A stretch of 64,000 bases of DNA from JAGGYK01 sp034716155 (lineage in GTDB: Bacteria; Desulfobacterota; Desulfomonilia; UBA1062): NCBI GenBank assembly GCA_034716155.1, contig JAYEFR010000030.1, positions 1-64,000 on the forward strand. Direction: 5' to 3'. Made by a program: the position numbers and the translations under genes. Numbering within the stretch: position 1 is the stretch's first letter; each line of letters begins with the position of its first letter. This document shows, piece after piece, positions 33,278-42,324 of the stretch. The notes below the pieces were generated by a model. That model did no database searches, had not been told where the DNA came from, and worked only from the letters and a program-made list of their open reading frames with translations.

Positions 33278-35959
33278 TTAAACCGCCTTTATGTTTACTG
33301 CACAAATCTTTAGTTCAGGAGTCTTGGCTAATGGATCAAGGGTATCGATAGTTAGAACATTAACCGGTATTTCACTAGAATGCAGTGTAGAGAAAACTGT
33401 TCCTTTAGGTACTCGATCTGTAATTCTCACATTTATCTTAATCTCACCTCGACGTGAGCTTACCTTTACCTTATCTCCATTTTTAACATCTAATCCTTGA
33501 GCATCCAAAGGATTTATCGCCAATAGGTCTTCAGGGGATAATTCAAGTAGCGCTGCTGAATGCCTTGTATAAGAACCAGTATGAAGATGACAAAGATCTT
33601 TACCAGTAGTAAATACAAAAGGATAACTCTTATCTGGCAATTCTGCCGGAGGATTATAATCTGCTGGGAAAAAGAATCCTTTCCCTGTCTTTGTATTAAA
33701 TTTGTCTTTCCATAAATAAAGGGTCCCAGGATGATCTTTATTTGGACAAGGCCACCTAAGGCCACCATCTTCTAACCGCTCATAAGAAACACCTCCATAA
33801 GGAGGAACCAGGGAAGCAATCTCATTCATTATCTCTCTTGGATGAGTATAACTCATCTCATAACCCATCCTTTTACTAAGTTCACATATAATCTCCCAAT
33901 CTGGTTTGCTCTCTCCTATAGGGTCAATTGCCTTACGTACACGCTGTATTAGGCGAGCAGTATTGGTAAATGTCCCGTCTTTTTCAGCAAAAGAACAAGC
34001 AGGCAAGACTACATCTGCAACCTGAGCCGTCTCACTTAAAAACATGTCTTGAACCACTATAAATGTCATGTCCTCTAACACTTTTCTTATATTATTGAGA
34101 TTGGGCCCGCTCCTCATCGGATTCCCACCCACTACATAAAGACCTTTAATCTTGCCTTTATTAATCACCATATCCGACTCTGTCACCCCAGGTTTCATGG
34201 AAAGTTTTACACCCCATGCCTCCTCAAATTTTTTATTGACCTTTGGATCTGAGATAGGCTGACCACCAGGATAAATAGGAGGCAAACAACCCATATCCCC
34301 AGCACCTTGACCATTGTTTTGCTTTGCTATGGTATTAACACCCGTGCCTTCTTTCCCTACATTACCGGTAAGCAATGCCAAATTGCACAAAGCTGAGACA
34401 TTATCTGTCCCATAAATATGCTGGGTTACCCCCATGCCATATAAGACAGATGCCTTATCTGCCTTAGCGTAAAGCCTTGCTGTTTCAATGATCTCTTCTT
34501 TGGGAATTCCTGTAATCTCTTCCACCTTTTCTGGCGTATATTTAGAGACTAGCTTCTTTAATTCATTAAACTTCTCTGTTCTTTTCTCTACAAAATCATG
34601 ATCATAAAGGTCTTCATTTATGATCACGTTCATCATACCATTAGCCCAAGCAATATCAGTCCCAATATTTGGCCTTAACCAGACTTTAGCATAATCTGCT
34701 ATTTCAACTCCTCTTGGGTCTACTACAATAAGTTTCAGATTACCAAATTGTACCAAATGCTTTGTAAGAGCGCCAATTGTTGAACACATCTCTGTAAAGT
34801 TAAGACCTGCTATTAGCACAACATCTGCCTTTTCGACTAAACGCATGGAATTTGTCATTGCCCCACCACCGAATGCACGAGACAGGGCAACAGCACTAGG
34901 AGTATGACAAAAACGAGTGCAGAAATCTACATTGTTTGTCCCTAAGCAAGAACGTATAAACTTCTGGAATAAATAACATTCTTCATTGGTAGACTTAGAA
35001 GACGCTATACCGCCTAAGGCATCACTCCCATATTCCTTTTTTATCTTTCTGAAATTAGTAACAACCAAGTCTAATGCTTCATCCCAACTTGCCTCTTTAA
35101 ATTTACCATCCTTCTTGATCAAAGGCCTGGTTAGACGCTCTGGACTATGAACAAAATCAAGACCAAATCGACTTTTAACGCAGATCTGACCTTTATTCTC
35201 TGTATTATCTTCTTCAACACCATAAACCCTTTTAATCTTGCCGTCCTTGACCCATAATTCAATCTGGCAACCTACACCGCAATGAGGGCACGTGGTTTGT
35301 ACCTTTTGAACTTCCCATGTACGCCCACCGAATCTTCCCTGCTTAAAGCTGAGTGCGCCAACTGGACAAGCCTGGATACAAGCCCCACAAAACTTACATC
35401 CAGCCTCCTCCAAGCTCATATTGAACGCTGGGCCTACTGTGGACCTTGGCCCCCTACCTGAGTAGTCCAATATATTGTTTACCTGTATCTCTTGACATAC
35501 ACGAACACACAGACCGCAGAGTACACATTTGTTCATGTCCCGAATGATCATAGAGTTGGCATCTTCAATAGGCTTCCTCTCCTTGGGTTCCTCAAACCGA
35601 GGCATCTCAATACCCATTTCATATGCCAGATCCTGAAGTACACAATCTCTATTACTCTCACAAGTCATACAATTATGATGGCCCATAGATATCAAGAGCT
35701 CAACCGTGAGCTTTCTTGACTTTAAAACCCGATTTGTGTTTGTGTAAACGACCATACCATCTTCTGCAGGGGTACAGCATGAAGGGATCAAGGTCCGCGC
35801 CCTTTCTACCTCGACCACGCATACCCTGCATGCACCAATAGGCTTGACCTGTTCATAATGACAGAGTACAGGGATATGTATATTGTTTTCCTTTGCTACC
35901 TCATAAATAGTTTGACCTGGATTGAACTCTAATTCTTTTCCATCAACTGTTATCTGCAT
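33278..35959 (-). CDS. fdhA: formate dehydrogenase catalytic subunit, Cys form
   Basis: 893 residues with the same architecture as the downstream Sec paralogue: [2Fe-2S], His-Cys cluster, two [4Fe-4S] motifs, CPHCGVGC, molybdopterin domains. The active-site residue is Cys351 (TRFCHTP) encoded by TGT instead of UGA. Residues 1-177 are about 91 percent identical to the Sec protein, but identity falls to about half immediately afterwards, and the catalytic part looks more AT-rich. This points to recombination or gene conversion. The Cys form should work without selenium, usually more slowly. It follows the NuoF-like gene by 14 bases. Confidence 0.94.
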   Translation of the reverse strand: MQITVDGKELEFNPGQTIYEVAKENNIHIPVLCHYEQVKPIGACRVCVVEVERARTLIPSCCTPAEDGMVVYTNTNRVLKSRKLTVELLISMGHHNCMTCESNRDCVLQDLAYEMGIEMPRFEEPKERKPIEDANSMIIRDMNKCVLCGLCVRVCQEIQVNNILDYSGRGPRSTVGPAFNMSLEEAGCKFCGACIQACPVGALSFKQGRFGGRTWEVQKVQTTCPHCGVGCQIELWVKDGKIKRVYGVEEDNTENKGQICVKSRFGLDFVHSPERLTRPLIKKDGKFKEASWDEALDLVVTNFRKIKKEYGSDALGGIASSKSTNEECYLFQKFIRSCLGTNNVDFCTRFCHTPSAVALSRAFGGGAMTNSMRLVEKADVVLIAGLNFTEMCSTIGALTKHLVQFGNLKLIVVDPRGVEIADYAKVWLRPNIGTDIAWANGMMNVIINEDLYDHDFVEKRTEKFNELKKLVSKYTPEKVEEITGIPKEEIIETARLYAKADKASVLYGMGVTQHIYGTDNVSALCNLALLTGNVGKEGTGVNTIAKQNNGQGAGDMGCLPPIYPGGQPISDPKVNKKFEEAWGVKLSMKPGVTESDMVINKGKIKGLYVVGGNPMRSGPNLNNIRKVLEDMTFIVVQDMFLSETAQVADVVLPACSFAEKDGTFTNTARLIQRVRKAIDPIGESKPDWEIICELSKRMGYEMSYTHPREIMNEIASLVPPYGGVSYERLEDGGLRWPCPNKDHPGTLYLWKDKFNTKTGKGFFFPADYNPPAELPDKSYPFVFTTGKDLCHLHTGSYTRHSAALLELSPEDLLAINPLDAQGLDVKNGDKVKVSSRRGEIKINVRITDRVPKGTVFSTLHSSEIPVNVLTIDTLDPLAKTPELKICAVNIKAV

Positions 35960-35973
35960 TGGGTCCCCTCTAT

Positions 35974-38900
35974 TTACTCTATCTCAGCATCGCACCTTAG
36001 ACATCTGCATGCCTCTTTATAGGCGATCTCTTTCGTATATCCCTTTTCCACTTCTTTGAAATTGCCTGCCCTCTCTGTCACAGGCAAATCCGGCATCGAT
36101 CCCCTAGGCTGCTCTTCAGTCTCCTCATCCACCTCAAAGGGTATATCAATCCTTTCTTCACTTGGAGCCTTGTAAGGTGGCTCATTATTCTTTCCCCTTA
36201 TGTAACTATCCAGATCCCGAGCTGCTTTATGCCCCTGGGATATGGCTTCAACCACAGTAGCAGGCCCGCTTGCTGCATCTCCTGCCACAAAGATACCATC
36301 TGCTGTGGTCATGGTTCCATTTCTACCAACGACCTCAAACCTGTCCCTTTTTATAGAAATTTCTGCATCTTCGGGTATAAACGAGGTATCAGCCCCCTGA
36401 GAGATAGCAGGAATCACTGTATCCACATCCAATGTGAACTCACTACCATCTATGAATGAAGGCCTGCGTCTACCGGACCTGTCAAATTCACCAAGGGCCA
36501 TCTTTTTGCACTCTATACCCTTTATCTTGCCACCCTCTGCAATGATCCTTGTAGGCGCCACAAGATATTCTATATTCACCCCCTCTTCCAGGGCTGCATC
36601 GATCTCTACTGCCTGGGCGGGCATATCCTTTCTCTCTCTCCTGTACAGGATGGTGACCTCACCAGCTCCATTCCTCAAGGAGGTCCTTGCCGCGTCTATT
36701 GCAGAATTACCGCCACCGATTATAGCTACATGATTGCCTACATCTATTGTCTTACCTAGATTTACAGCCCTCAAAAATTCAACGGCACCGATCACGCCGT
36801 CGATGTCCTCGCCTTCAATATCTAACTTCCAGCTCTTATGAGCCCCTATTGCTATAACAATATGGTCATAAGTGTTTTTTAATTCATCCCATGATATGTC
36901 TTTGCCTACCCGGGTATTGATCTTTATCTCTACTCCAAGGGCCTTTATATCGCCTATCTCTATATCCAGGACCTCCCTTGGAAGTCTGTATTCCGGGATG
37001 CCATAACGCATCATACCGCCTGCCTTTGGCAAATCCTCAAAGACCTCTACCTTGTATCCACGTTTTGCCAGATCTTGGGCAGCAGTAAGGCCTGCGGGGC
37101 CAGAGCCTATTATAGCAATCTTTTCTTCCCTTGTGACCTTAACCGGTTCTACATTTGGACGGGAGCCATTATCTGTAATATAACGCTTCAACCAGGCAAT
37201 GGCCATGGGCTCATCAAGCTGGCCCCTCCTGCATTTATTGGCACAAAATTGCGGACATACCCTCCCGCATACACCTGGGAATGGATTCGTCCTCTTTAGT
37301 ATCTTATATGCATCATCCACCCTCCCTGCCCTTACCAAGGCAATATATGCAGGCACATCCATCTCAACAGGACATGCATGCTGGCAAGGTGATTTGAAGA
37401 AAGCAGAACATACAGCAGCAGGACACTTCTTATCATAGATATGTGCCTCATACTCATCCCTGAAATAACGTATAGTGGACAAGACCGGGTTGGGTGCAGT
37501 CTGGCCCAGACCACACAAGGCTCCATCTTTTATGGTAGCTGCTAAATCCTCTAAAAGTTCAATATCTCCCTCCTTACCTTGACTATTGCATATCCCGGTA
37601 AGGATCTCTAACATACGTTTTGTGCCTTCCCTGCCAAGGGTGCACTTGCCACAAGATTCTTCCTGACAGAATTCCATAAAAAACCTTGCTGTGTCCACCA
37701 TGCATGTGTCCTCATCCATAACAATGAGTCCACCCGAACCCATGATAGCGCCCATCTTTGTTATCTCTTCATAATCAGTAGGTGTATTCAGACCCTCTGC
37801 AGGGATACAACCGCCTGATGGGCCGCCTAACTGGGCTGCCTTGAATTTTTTCCCACCTTGAATGCCACCGCCAATATCAAATATAATATCCCCAATAGGT
37901 GTACCCATCGGCACCTCAACCAGGCCAACATTATTAACATCTCCTGTCAAGGCAAAGACCTTGGTGCCTTTACACCGCTCATTACCAATAGATGCATACC
38001 AATCTCCGCCATTTAAGATGATCTGCGGTATGTTGGCGAGCGTTTCAACATTATTAAGAACAGACGGTTTGTCCCATAGACCCTGATTGGCAGGAAACGG
38101 CGGCCTTGGCCTGGGCATCCCGCGCCTGCCCTCAATGGATGCCATAAGCGCGGTCTCTTCACCGCATACAAATGCACCGGCGCCCTGGTAAATATCTATA
38201 TTCAGATCAAAACCAGACCCGAGGATATCTTCCCCGAGCAGGCCATAATCCTTGGCCTGGGCAATCGCAACATTAAGACGTCTTATGGCCAGGGGGTATT
38301 CTGCACGGCAATATATATAACTCTGATGTGCACCAATGGCATAAGCCCCTATAATCAGACCTTCCAATACTGCATGGGGATCCGCCTCAAGGACCGACCT
38401 GTCCATAAACGCACCAGGGTCACCTTCGTCGGCATTACAGAGCATATACTTCACATCACCCTTTGCCCTGCGTGCAAATGTCCACTTCAAACCAGCTGGG
38501 AAGCCGGCACCACCACGGCCTCTTATACCAGACTTCTTTACCTCCTCGATTACCTCATCCGGGGTCATCTCTGTCAGGGCCTTGGCTACACCCAAATAAC
38601 CATCACGTGCTATATACTCATCTATCTTTTCTGCATCTATGATGCCCCTGTTCTTTAGGACTATTAACTTTTGTTTGCCAAAAAACGGGATATCTTTTAC
38701 ATGCGGGATAGGCTTCTCTGTTTCAGGCTCACGATACATTAACCTCTCTACCGGCCTACCCTTTATGATATGTTCCTCTATGATCTCAGGGACGTCATCT
38801 ACTGTGACATACTGGTAAAAAGTGCCTTCAGGATAGATGGTTATGACCGGTCCTGCAGCGCAGAACCCGTTACAGCCTGTCTCTACTACCTGAGCTTCAT

Positions 38901-39015
38901 TCGTAATCCCTCGCCTTGCTATCTCGTGATTGAGGGCCTGACGAACAGCCACACTACCAGAGGCCCTGCACGCTGTGCCCCCGCATATAAGTATATGCGA
39001 ACGAAAAATCTTCAT
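35974..39015 (-). CDS. NuoF/HndC-like flavoprotein fused to a GltD-like NAD(P)H/FAD module
   Basis: 1013 residues. Domain order: thioredoxin-like [2Fe-2S] domain (about 1-105, CGGTAC and CNGFCAAG); NuoF core with FMN/NADH motifs (GRGGAGFPAGLKW, CNADEGDPGAFMDR, YQGAGAFVCGEETAL) and a [4Fe-4S] site (ESCGKC); then from about 550 a GltD/NfnB-like part with CQHACPVEMDVPAY and CPQFCANKC clusters, an FAD loop (GSGPAGL) and a second nucleotide loop (GGGNSAIDAART). Two flavin sites in one chain suggest coupling of formate, NAD(H) and NADP(H) or ferredoxin, possibly by electron bifurcation; this is inference. It lies 10 bases after the HndB-like gene. Confidence 0.92.
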   Translation of the reverse strand: MKIFRSHILICGGTACRASGSVAVRQALNHEIARRGITNEAQVVETGCNGFCAAGPVITIYPEGTFYQYVTVDDVPEIIEEHIIKGRPVERLMYREPETEKPIPHVKDIPFFGKQKLIVLKNRGIIDAEKIDEYIARDGYLGVAKALTEMTPDEVIEEVKKSGIRGRGGAGFPAGLKWTFARRAKGDVKYMLCNADEGDPGAFMDRSVLEADPHAVLEGLIIGAYAIGAHQSYIYCRAEYPLAIRRLNVAIAQAKDYGLLGEDILGSGFDLNIDIYQGAGAFVCGEETALMASIEGRRGMPRPRPPFPANQGLWDKPSVLNNVETLANIPQIILNGGDWYASIGNERCKGTKVFALTGDVNNVGLVEVPMGTPIGDIIFDIGGGIQGGKKFKAAQLGGPSGGCIPAEGLNTPTDYEEITKMGAIMGSGGLIVMDEDTCMVDTARFFMEFCQEESCGKCTLGREGTKRMLEILTGICNSQGKEGDIELLEDLAATIKDGALCGLGQTAPNPVLSTIRYFRDEYEAHIYDKKCPAAVCSAFFKSPCQHACPVEMDVPAYIALVRAGRVDDAYKILKRTNPFPGVCGRVCPQFCANKCRRGQLDEPMAIAWLKRYITDNGSRPNVEPVKVTREEKIAIIGSGPAGLTAAQDLAKRGYKVEVFEDLPKAGGMMRYGIPEYRLPREVLDIEIGDIKALGVEIKINTRVGKDISWDELKNTYDHIVIAIGAHKSWKLDIEGEDIDGVIGAVEFLRAVNLGKTIDVGNHVAIIGGGNSAIDAARTSLRNGAGEVTILYRRERKDMPAQAVEIDAALEEGVNIEYLVAPTRIIAEGGKIKGIECKKMALGEFDRSGRRRPSFIDGSEFTLDVDTVIPAISQGADTSFIPEDAEISIKRDRFEVVGRNGTMTTADGIFVAGDAASGPATVVEAISQGHKAARDLDSYIRGKNNEPPYKAPSEERIDIPFEVDEETEEQPRGSMPDLPVTERAGNFKEVEKGYTKEIAYKEACRCLRCDAEIE

Positions 39016-39025
39016 CTAAACCTCC

Positions 39026-39406
39026 CTACTGGTCTTCCTTGCCTGTTGCCATCACGAACTGGGTTTGGACCTCGCCATTTAATATGTGTCTTTTAAATAT
39101 CTGTCGTGCCTTGTTAGGGGTAAGATATTCATAGATCACCGGGGCATTGCCTTCTTCTTCAATTGTCATTAAAGGTTCTCTGCTGCAGATGCCCCTGCAG
39201 CCGGAGGTGGTGACCAGAACATCATCAGCACCACTTTCTGAAAGCTCTTCCATTAAGGTATCAAGGATCTGTCTTGCACCAGCTGCAATCCCGCAGGTAC
39301 CCATATGTACATTGATCTTTATCCGTTTTTCTCCAGCCCTTAATACATCTTCCTTTAGTACCCTCTCTTTTATCTTTTTTAGATCTTCTATCGTAAGTTT
39401 TGCCAT
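39026..39406 (-). CDS. HndB-like thioredoxin-fold [2Fe-2S] protein
   Basis: 126 residues. HMGTCGIAAGARQ and TTSGCRGICSREP provide the four Cys of a [2Fe-2S] cluster in a thioredoxin-like fold, as in subunit B of NADP-reducing hydrogenases. It probably relays electrons between the NuoE- and NuoF-like subunits. It is 12 bases after the NuoE-like gene. Confidence 0.88.
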   Translation of the reverse strand: MAKLTIEDLKKIKERVLKEDVLRAGEKRIKINVHMGTCGIAAGARQILDTLMEELSESGADDVLVTTSGCRGICSREPLMTIEEEGNAPVIYEYLTPNKARQIFKRHILNGEVQTQFVMATGKEDQ

Positions 39407-39418
39407 ATAAATCCTCCG

Positions 39419-39922
39419 TTATTCATACTTGGACAGGATGCCTTCAATCTTTTGAACCTTCATCCTGCCATGTGTATCATCATCAACTACCATTACAGGG
39501 GCCAGCCCGCAGGCGCCTAAACATCTAACCGTCTCCAAAGAAAAACGCCTGTCTTCCGTGCATCCTCCAGGTTCAATACCTAAACTCCCAGTCACCTTTT
39601 CAAGTATCCTCTTGCTACCCCGCACATAACAGGCAGTACCAAGGCATACCCTGATATTATGCCTGCCTCTGGGAGTCATGGTAAAAAATGAATAAAATGT
39701 AATTACGCCATAAACATTCGCTATAGGAATATTCAGACCCTTTGCTACCCTATTCTGAATTCCTATAGGTAGATAACCTAGAACGTCTTGAATCTGTTCT
39801 AACACAAGTATCAGTGAGCCAGGTTTTTCTTTATTCTCTGAAATAATCTTATCTACCTGCTCGATCTGATCAGGGGAAAACTCCTCTAATCCGGAATCCT
39901 GTAGTTCACTCAAATTCGCCAT
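39419..39922 (-). CDS. NuoE/HndA-like [2Fe-2S] subunit
   Basis: 167 residues. Typical helical N-terminus (LILVLEQIQDVLGYLP) and YGVITFYSFF, then the [2Fe-2S] ligands in CLGTACYVRG and CLGACGLAP. First gene of the formate dehydrogenase operon; its promoter should lie in the 230 bases shared with the divergent mobA. Confidence 0.94.
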   Translation of the reverse strand: MANLSELQDSGLEEFSPDQIEQVDKIISENKEKPGSLILVLEQIQDVLGYLPIGIQNRVAKGLNIPIANVYGVITFYSFFTMTPRGRHNIRVCLGTACYVRGSKRILEKVTGSLGIEPGGCTEDRRFSLETVRCLGACGLAPVMVVDDDTHGRMKVQKIEGILSKYE

Positions 39923-40152
39923 CCTTACCCCCTTGGATATCTGTTATATTTTCAACACATACCATGCATTCTACAATGCATCAAGTAAAAAGTGAACCGT
40001 CATTCATTAGACAATTTAGGGCTTGATAGCTTTAAAATAGCCTGACAAGCCAATAAAGATTAGGAGCGAATAGGCAGATAGTTATACATTATATACTATG
40101 TCTTCTTGTCTCTTCTTGATACAAACCTTAAAGATCTGTATACAGATGCATC

Positions 40153-40731
40153 ATGAAGAAAATGACAGGAATCGTGCTTATGGGTGGCAGGTCAAAAAGG
40201 TTTGGTAAAGACAAAATCTTCACACCAATCAATGGTAAGCCTATGACAAAAAAGGTGATAGATGTAATACAGGATGTGTTCGATGATATTATCCTGATTG
40301 GACACCAAAGAGATGGCCTGAATACACTTGAGGTAGCAGAAGATATCATACCTGATTGTGGCCCTCTGGGAGGTATATATACTGCACTAAAGGTAGCAAA
40401 AACCAATTATGTCTTTGTATTTGCAGCAGACATGCCGCTGCTTGATATAAAATTTATCGAATATATGACATCTCTGACAGGTAAACATGATATTATAATA
40501 CCAGTCTGGAACAAAGGGATAGAGCCCCTTCATGCTATATACAATAAAGGACTGATACCTATTATAGCCACATTATTAGATAGAAAACTCTTAAAGATAG
40601 CCAAACTCATAGACAGGGAAGATGTATCTGTATTAAAGGTCACCGAGGATCAAATAAGAGCATCTGGAAAACCTGAAAGGATGTTCTTAAATATAAACAC
40701 ACCAGCTGATCTTGAACCCATTCCACGATGA
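40153..40731 (+). CDS. mobA: molybdenum cofactor guanylyltransferase
   Basis: Attaches GMP to molybdopterin to make the bis-MGD cofactor needed by formate dehydrogenase. 192 residues; GIVLMGGRSKRFGKDK is the GTP-binding signature (consensus LAGGxSxRMGxDK), CGPLGGIYTAL and FVFAADMPLL (metal-binding Asp) follow. Divergent from the formate dehydrogenase operon, which fits its role in cofactor supply. Confidence 0.92.
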   Translation: MKKMTGIVLMGGRSKRFGKDKIFTPINGKPMTKKVIDVIQDVFDDIILIGHQRDGLNTLEVAEDIIPDCGPLGGIYTALKVAKTNYVFVFAADMPLLDIKFIEYMTSLTGKHDIIIPVWNKGIEPLHAIYNKGLIPIIATLLDRKLLKIAKLIDREDVSVLKVTEDQIRASGKPERMFLNINTPADLEPIPR

Positions 40732-40903
40732 GACAGCCTCTTATCTCTCATCAATCAATGGTATAAACCCTCATGAGCGATCCACGCTCACAATGAAGTA
40801 TAAAAACATTTTCGGGATAGAGGGGTTCTTGAGCGGACCCTCCATCCCTTAATCTGCTCGGACAGACTCCCCCTTTGAAGGGGGCCAGGGGGATGTTGAT
40901 GTA

Positions 40904-40949
40904 GGGCATATTTCCCTTAAGCGGGCCGATGAGGGCAAAAGGCCCCTAC
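40904..40949 (+). repeat. dispersed repeat GGGCATATTTCCC...AAAAGGCCCC (copy 1)
   Basis: Almost the same 45 bases occur at 50197-50241. The right half, GGGCAAAAGGCCCC, contains a small hairpin. It directly abuts the ATTGCGAG element here but stands alone at the other locus, so it is a separate repeat family. Confidence 0.75.
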
Positions 40950-40950
40950 T

Positions 40951-41036
40951 GTCATTGCGAGAAGGTTTTTAGGCCGACGTGGCAATCCCATTGGTTGCAG
41001 GCACTTTGAGATTGCTTCGCTAACGCTCGCAATGAC
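40951..41036. repeat. palindromic ATTGCGAG element (copy B)
   Basis: 86 bases bounded by GTCATTGCGAG and CTCGCAATGAC; the interior (TTTTTAGGCCGACGTGGCAA) is nearly the same as copy C at 59720-59804. Intergenic and non-coding. Confidence 0.8.
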
Positions 41037-41238
41037 AATATGGGTATTATGCGAAGGCCGATGAGGGCATCGGCCCCTACAATGCTTGTCAGTAGTCCGT
41101 TGCTTATTTGTCCGTCGTAAGACCTCCAGACAGGATGATCACCTTCCAATATACCCCTGATCCCTGACAATTATTGGGAAATGCACCAGCCTAAAGGATC
41201 TGGATATACTATGTAAGGTGGTAACATTTCTTCCATAA

Positions 41239-41838
41239 TCACCTCAGTTGGTACTGAACAAAGTCCACATTCCTCACCCCGAGATCACTAAGATCTGCCT
41301 CAAGGATATCTAGGATTTCCTTCTTGGAATAGATCTGGACATTTGTAGTTAATCTATCTAACACAAGCGAGCGTATTTCAAACATCTTTGATTGTATATT
41401 AGAAACATATCGGGGATCGCCCTGCAGACTAACTTGAGCAAGCAATACCCCTGTATGAGCATCTTTCTGTTTGTATAAGATCACAAATGGATCAAGTAAC
41501 ACCTCCCCTTCCTCAATAACTTGAACCTTCTGATATGGGGATACTCTCTGCGGTGTACTCACCTCATCTTTTTTGTTTAAAAACAAGAAAAAAACTGCAC
41601 CAAGCAAAACAATTATACCTATTCCAGCAAACCCTATAATCTTTATAGGACTCTTCTTCCCAGAGCCTTCCTCTACCGTATCTGGAGTATCCTTCTCAGC
41701 ATCCCCCTTGGATTTTTCATCTGAGGCAGAGACCCCTTCTTCGTCCGGATCCTCTTTCTCTTTCTCATATCCTGGTAAGGTTATCCCTTCTTTATCCAGA
41801 TCAGCCTTTCTATTATTACTGTCATTACTATCTGCCAT
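41239..41838 (-). CDS. fliL: FliL-like flagellar basal-body protein
   Basis: 199 residues. A long acidic, low-complexity cytoplasmic N-terminus (about 1-65) precedes one membrane helix (IKIIGFAGIGIIVLLGAVFFLFL, about 67-90, read in parts) and a periplasmic domain ending in SKKEILDILEADLSDLGVRNVDFVQYQL, which matches the FliL C-terminus pattern of a strand ending in the membrane-facing side. FliL surrounds the stator and affects torque. Last gene of the flagellar set. Assignment is by topology, C-terminal pattern and context. Confidence 0.7.
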   Translation of the reverse strand: MADSNDSNNRKADLDKEGITLPGYEKEKEDPDEEGVSASDEKSKGDAEKDTPDTVEEGSGKKSPIKIIGFAGIGIIVLLGAVFFLFLNKKDEVSTPQRVSPYQKVQVIEEGEVLLDPFVILYKQKDAHTGVLLAQVSLQGDPRYVSNIQSKMFEIRSLVLDRLTTNVQIYSKKEILDILEADLSDLGVRNVDFVQYQLR

Positions 41839-41883
41839 AGCCTACCTTTTTCCGCCAAAGGCGGCCCGTCCCTCCACACATTC

Positions 41884-42273
41884 TTAGCTGGATTTACTAA
41901 ATATCTGCTTAATCTTCTTATCTAGTATCTCAGATGTGAAAGGTTTCACTACATAATTGTTCACACCAGCCTTGACCGCTTCTACTATATTTTCCTGTTT
42001 TGCCTCTGCAGTAACCATAAGAAACGGGATTTCTCTAAGGGCGTCATCTGCTCGTATTACCTTTAATAGCTCCAGGCCCGTCACTTTAGGCATATTCCAA
42101 TCACAAATGATAAGATCCACCTGTTCGTTTTGAAGCACATTCAGGCCTGTAGAACCATCATCCGCCTCAACTATATTGTTAAAATTCAATTGCCTGAGAA
42201 TACCTTTTACAATCTTTCTCATAGTAGAAAAATCATCTATTACAAGAATCTTCATGTTTTGATCTAATGCCAT
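41884..42273 (-). CDS. cheY: CheY-like response regulator
   Basis: 129 residues with the full receiver set: Asp-Asp acidic pair in LVIDDFSTMRKIV, the phosphorylation site in LIICDWNMPKVTG, Thr in MVTAEA, and Lys in VVKPFT. Very close to classical chemotaxis CheY, which binds the flagellar switch. The start is chosen at 42273 because GGAGG lies 5 bases upstream. Sits between fliA and the FliL-like gene. Confidence 0.93.
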   Translation of the reverse strand: MALDQNMKILVIDDFSTMRKIVKGILRQLNFNNIVEADDGSTGLNVLQNEQVDLIICDWNMPKVTGLELLKVIRADDALREIPFLMVTAEAKQENIVEAVKAGVNNYVVKPFTSEILDKKIKQIFSKSS

Positions 42274-42324
42274 AATATCCTCCATAATAACTTTCATGCA
42301 TCTTCAAAACCCTTTAAGATATTA

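Larger units (their letters stand above)
40732..41238. other. 507-base repeat-rich intergenic region
   Basis: No credible gene. It contains one copy each of the GAGCGGGCC/AGGGCAAAAGGCCCC repeat (40904-40949) and the ATTGCGAG element (40951-41036), plus a third short GGCCGATGAGGGC copy near 41055 and a CCCCCTTTGAAGGGGG hairpin near 40870. The mobA and fliL-like genes converge here. Confidence 0.7.
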
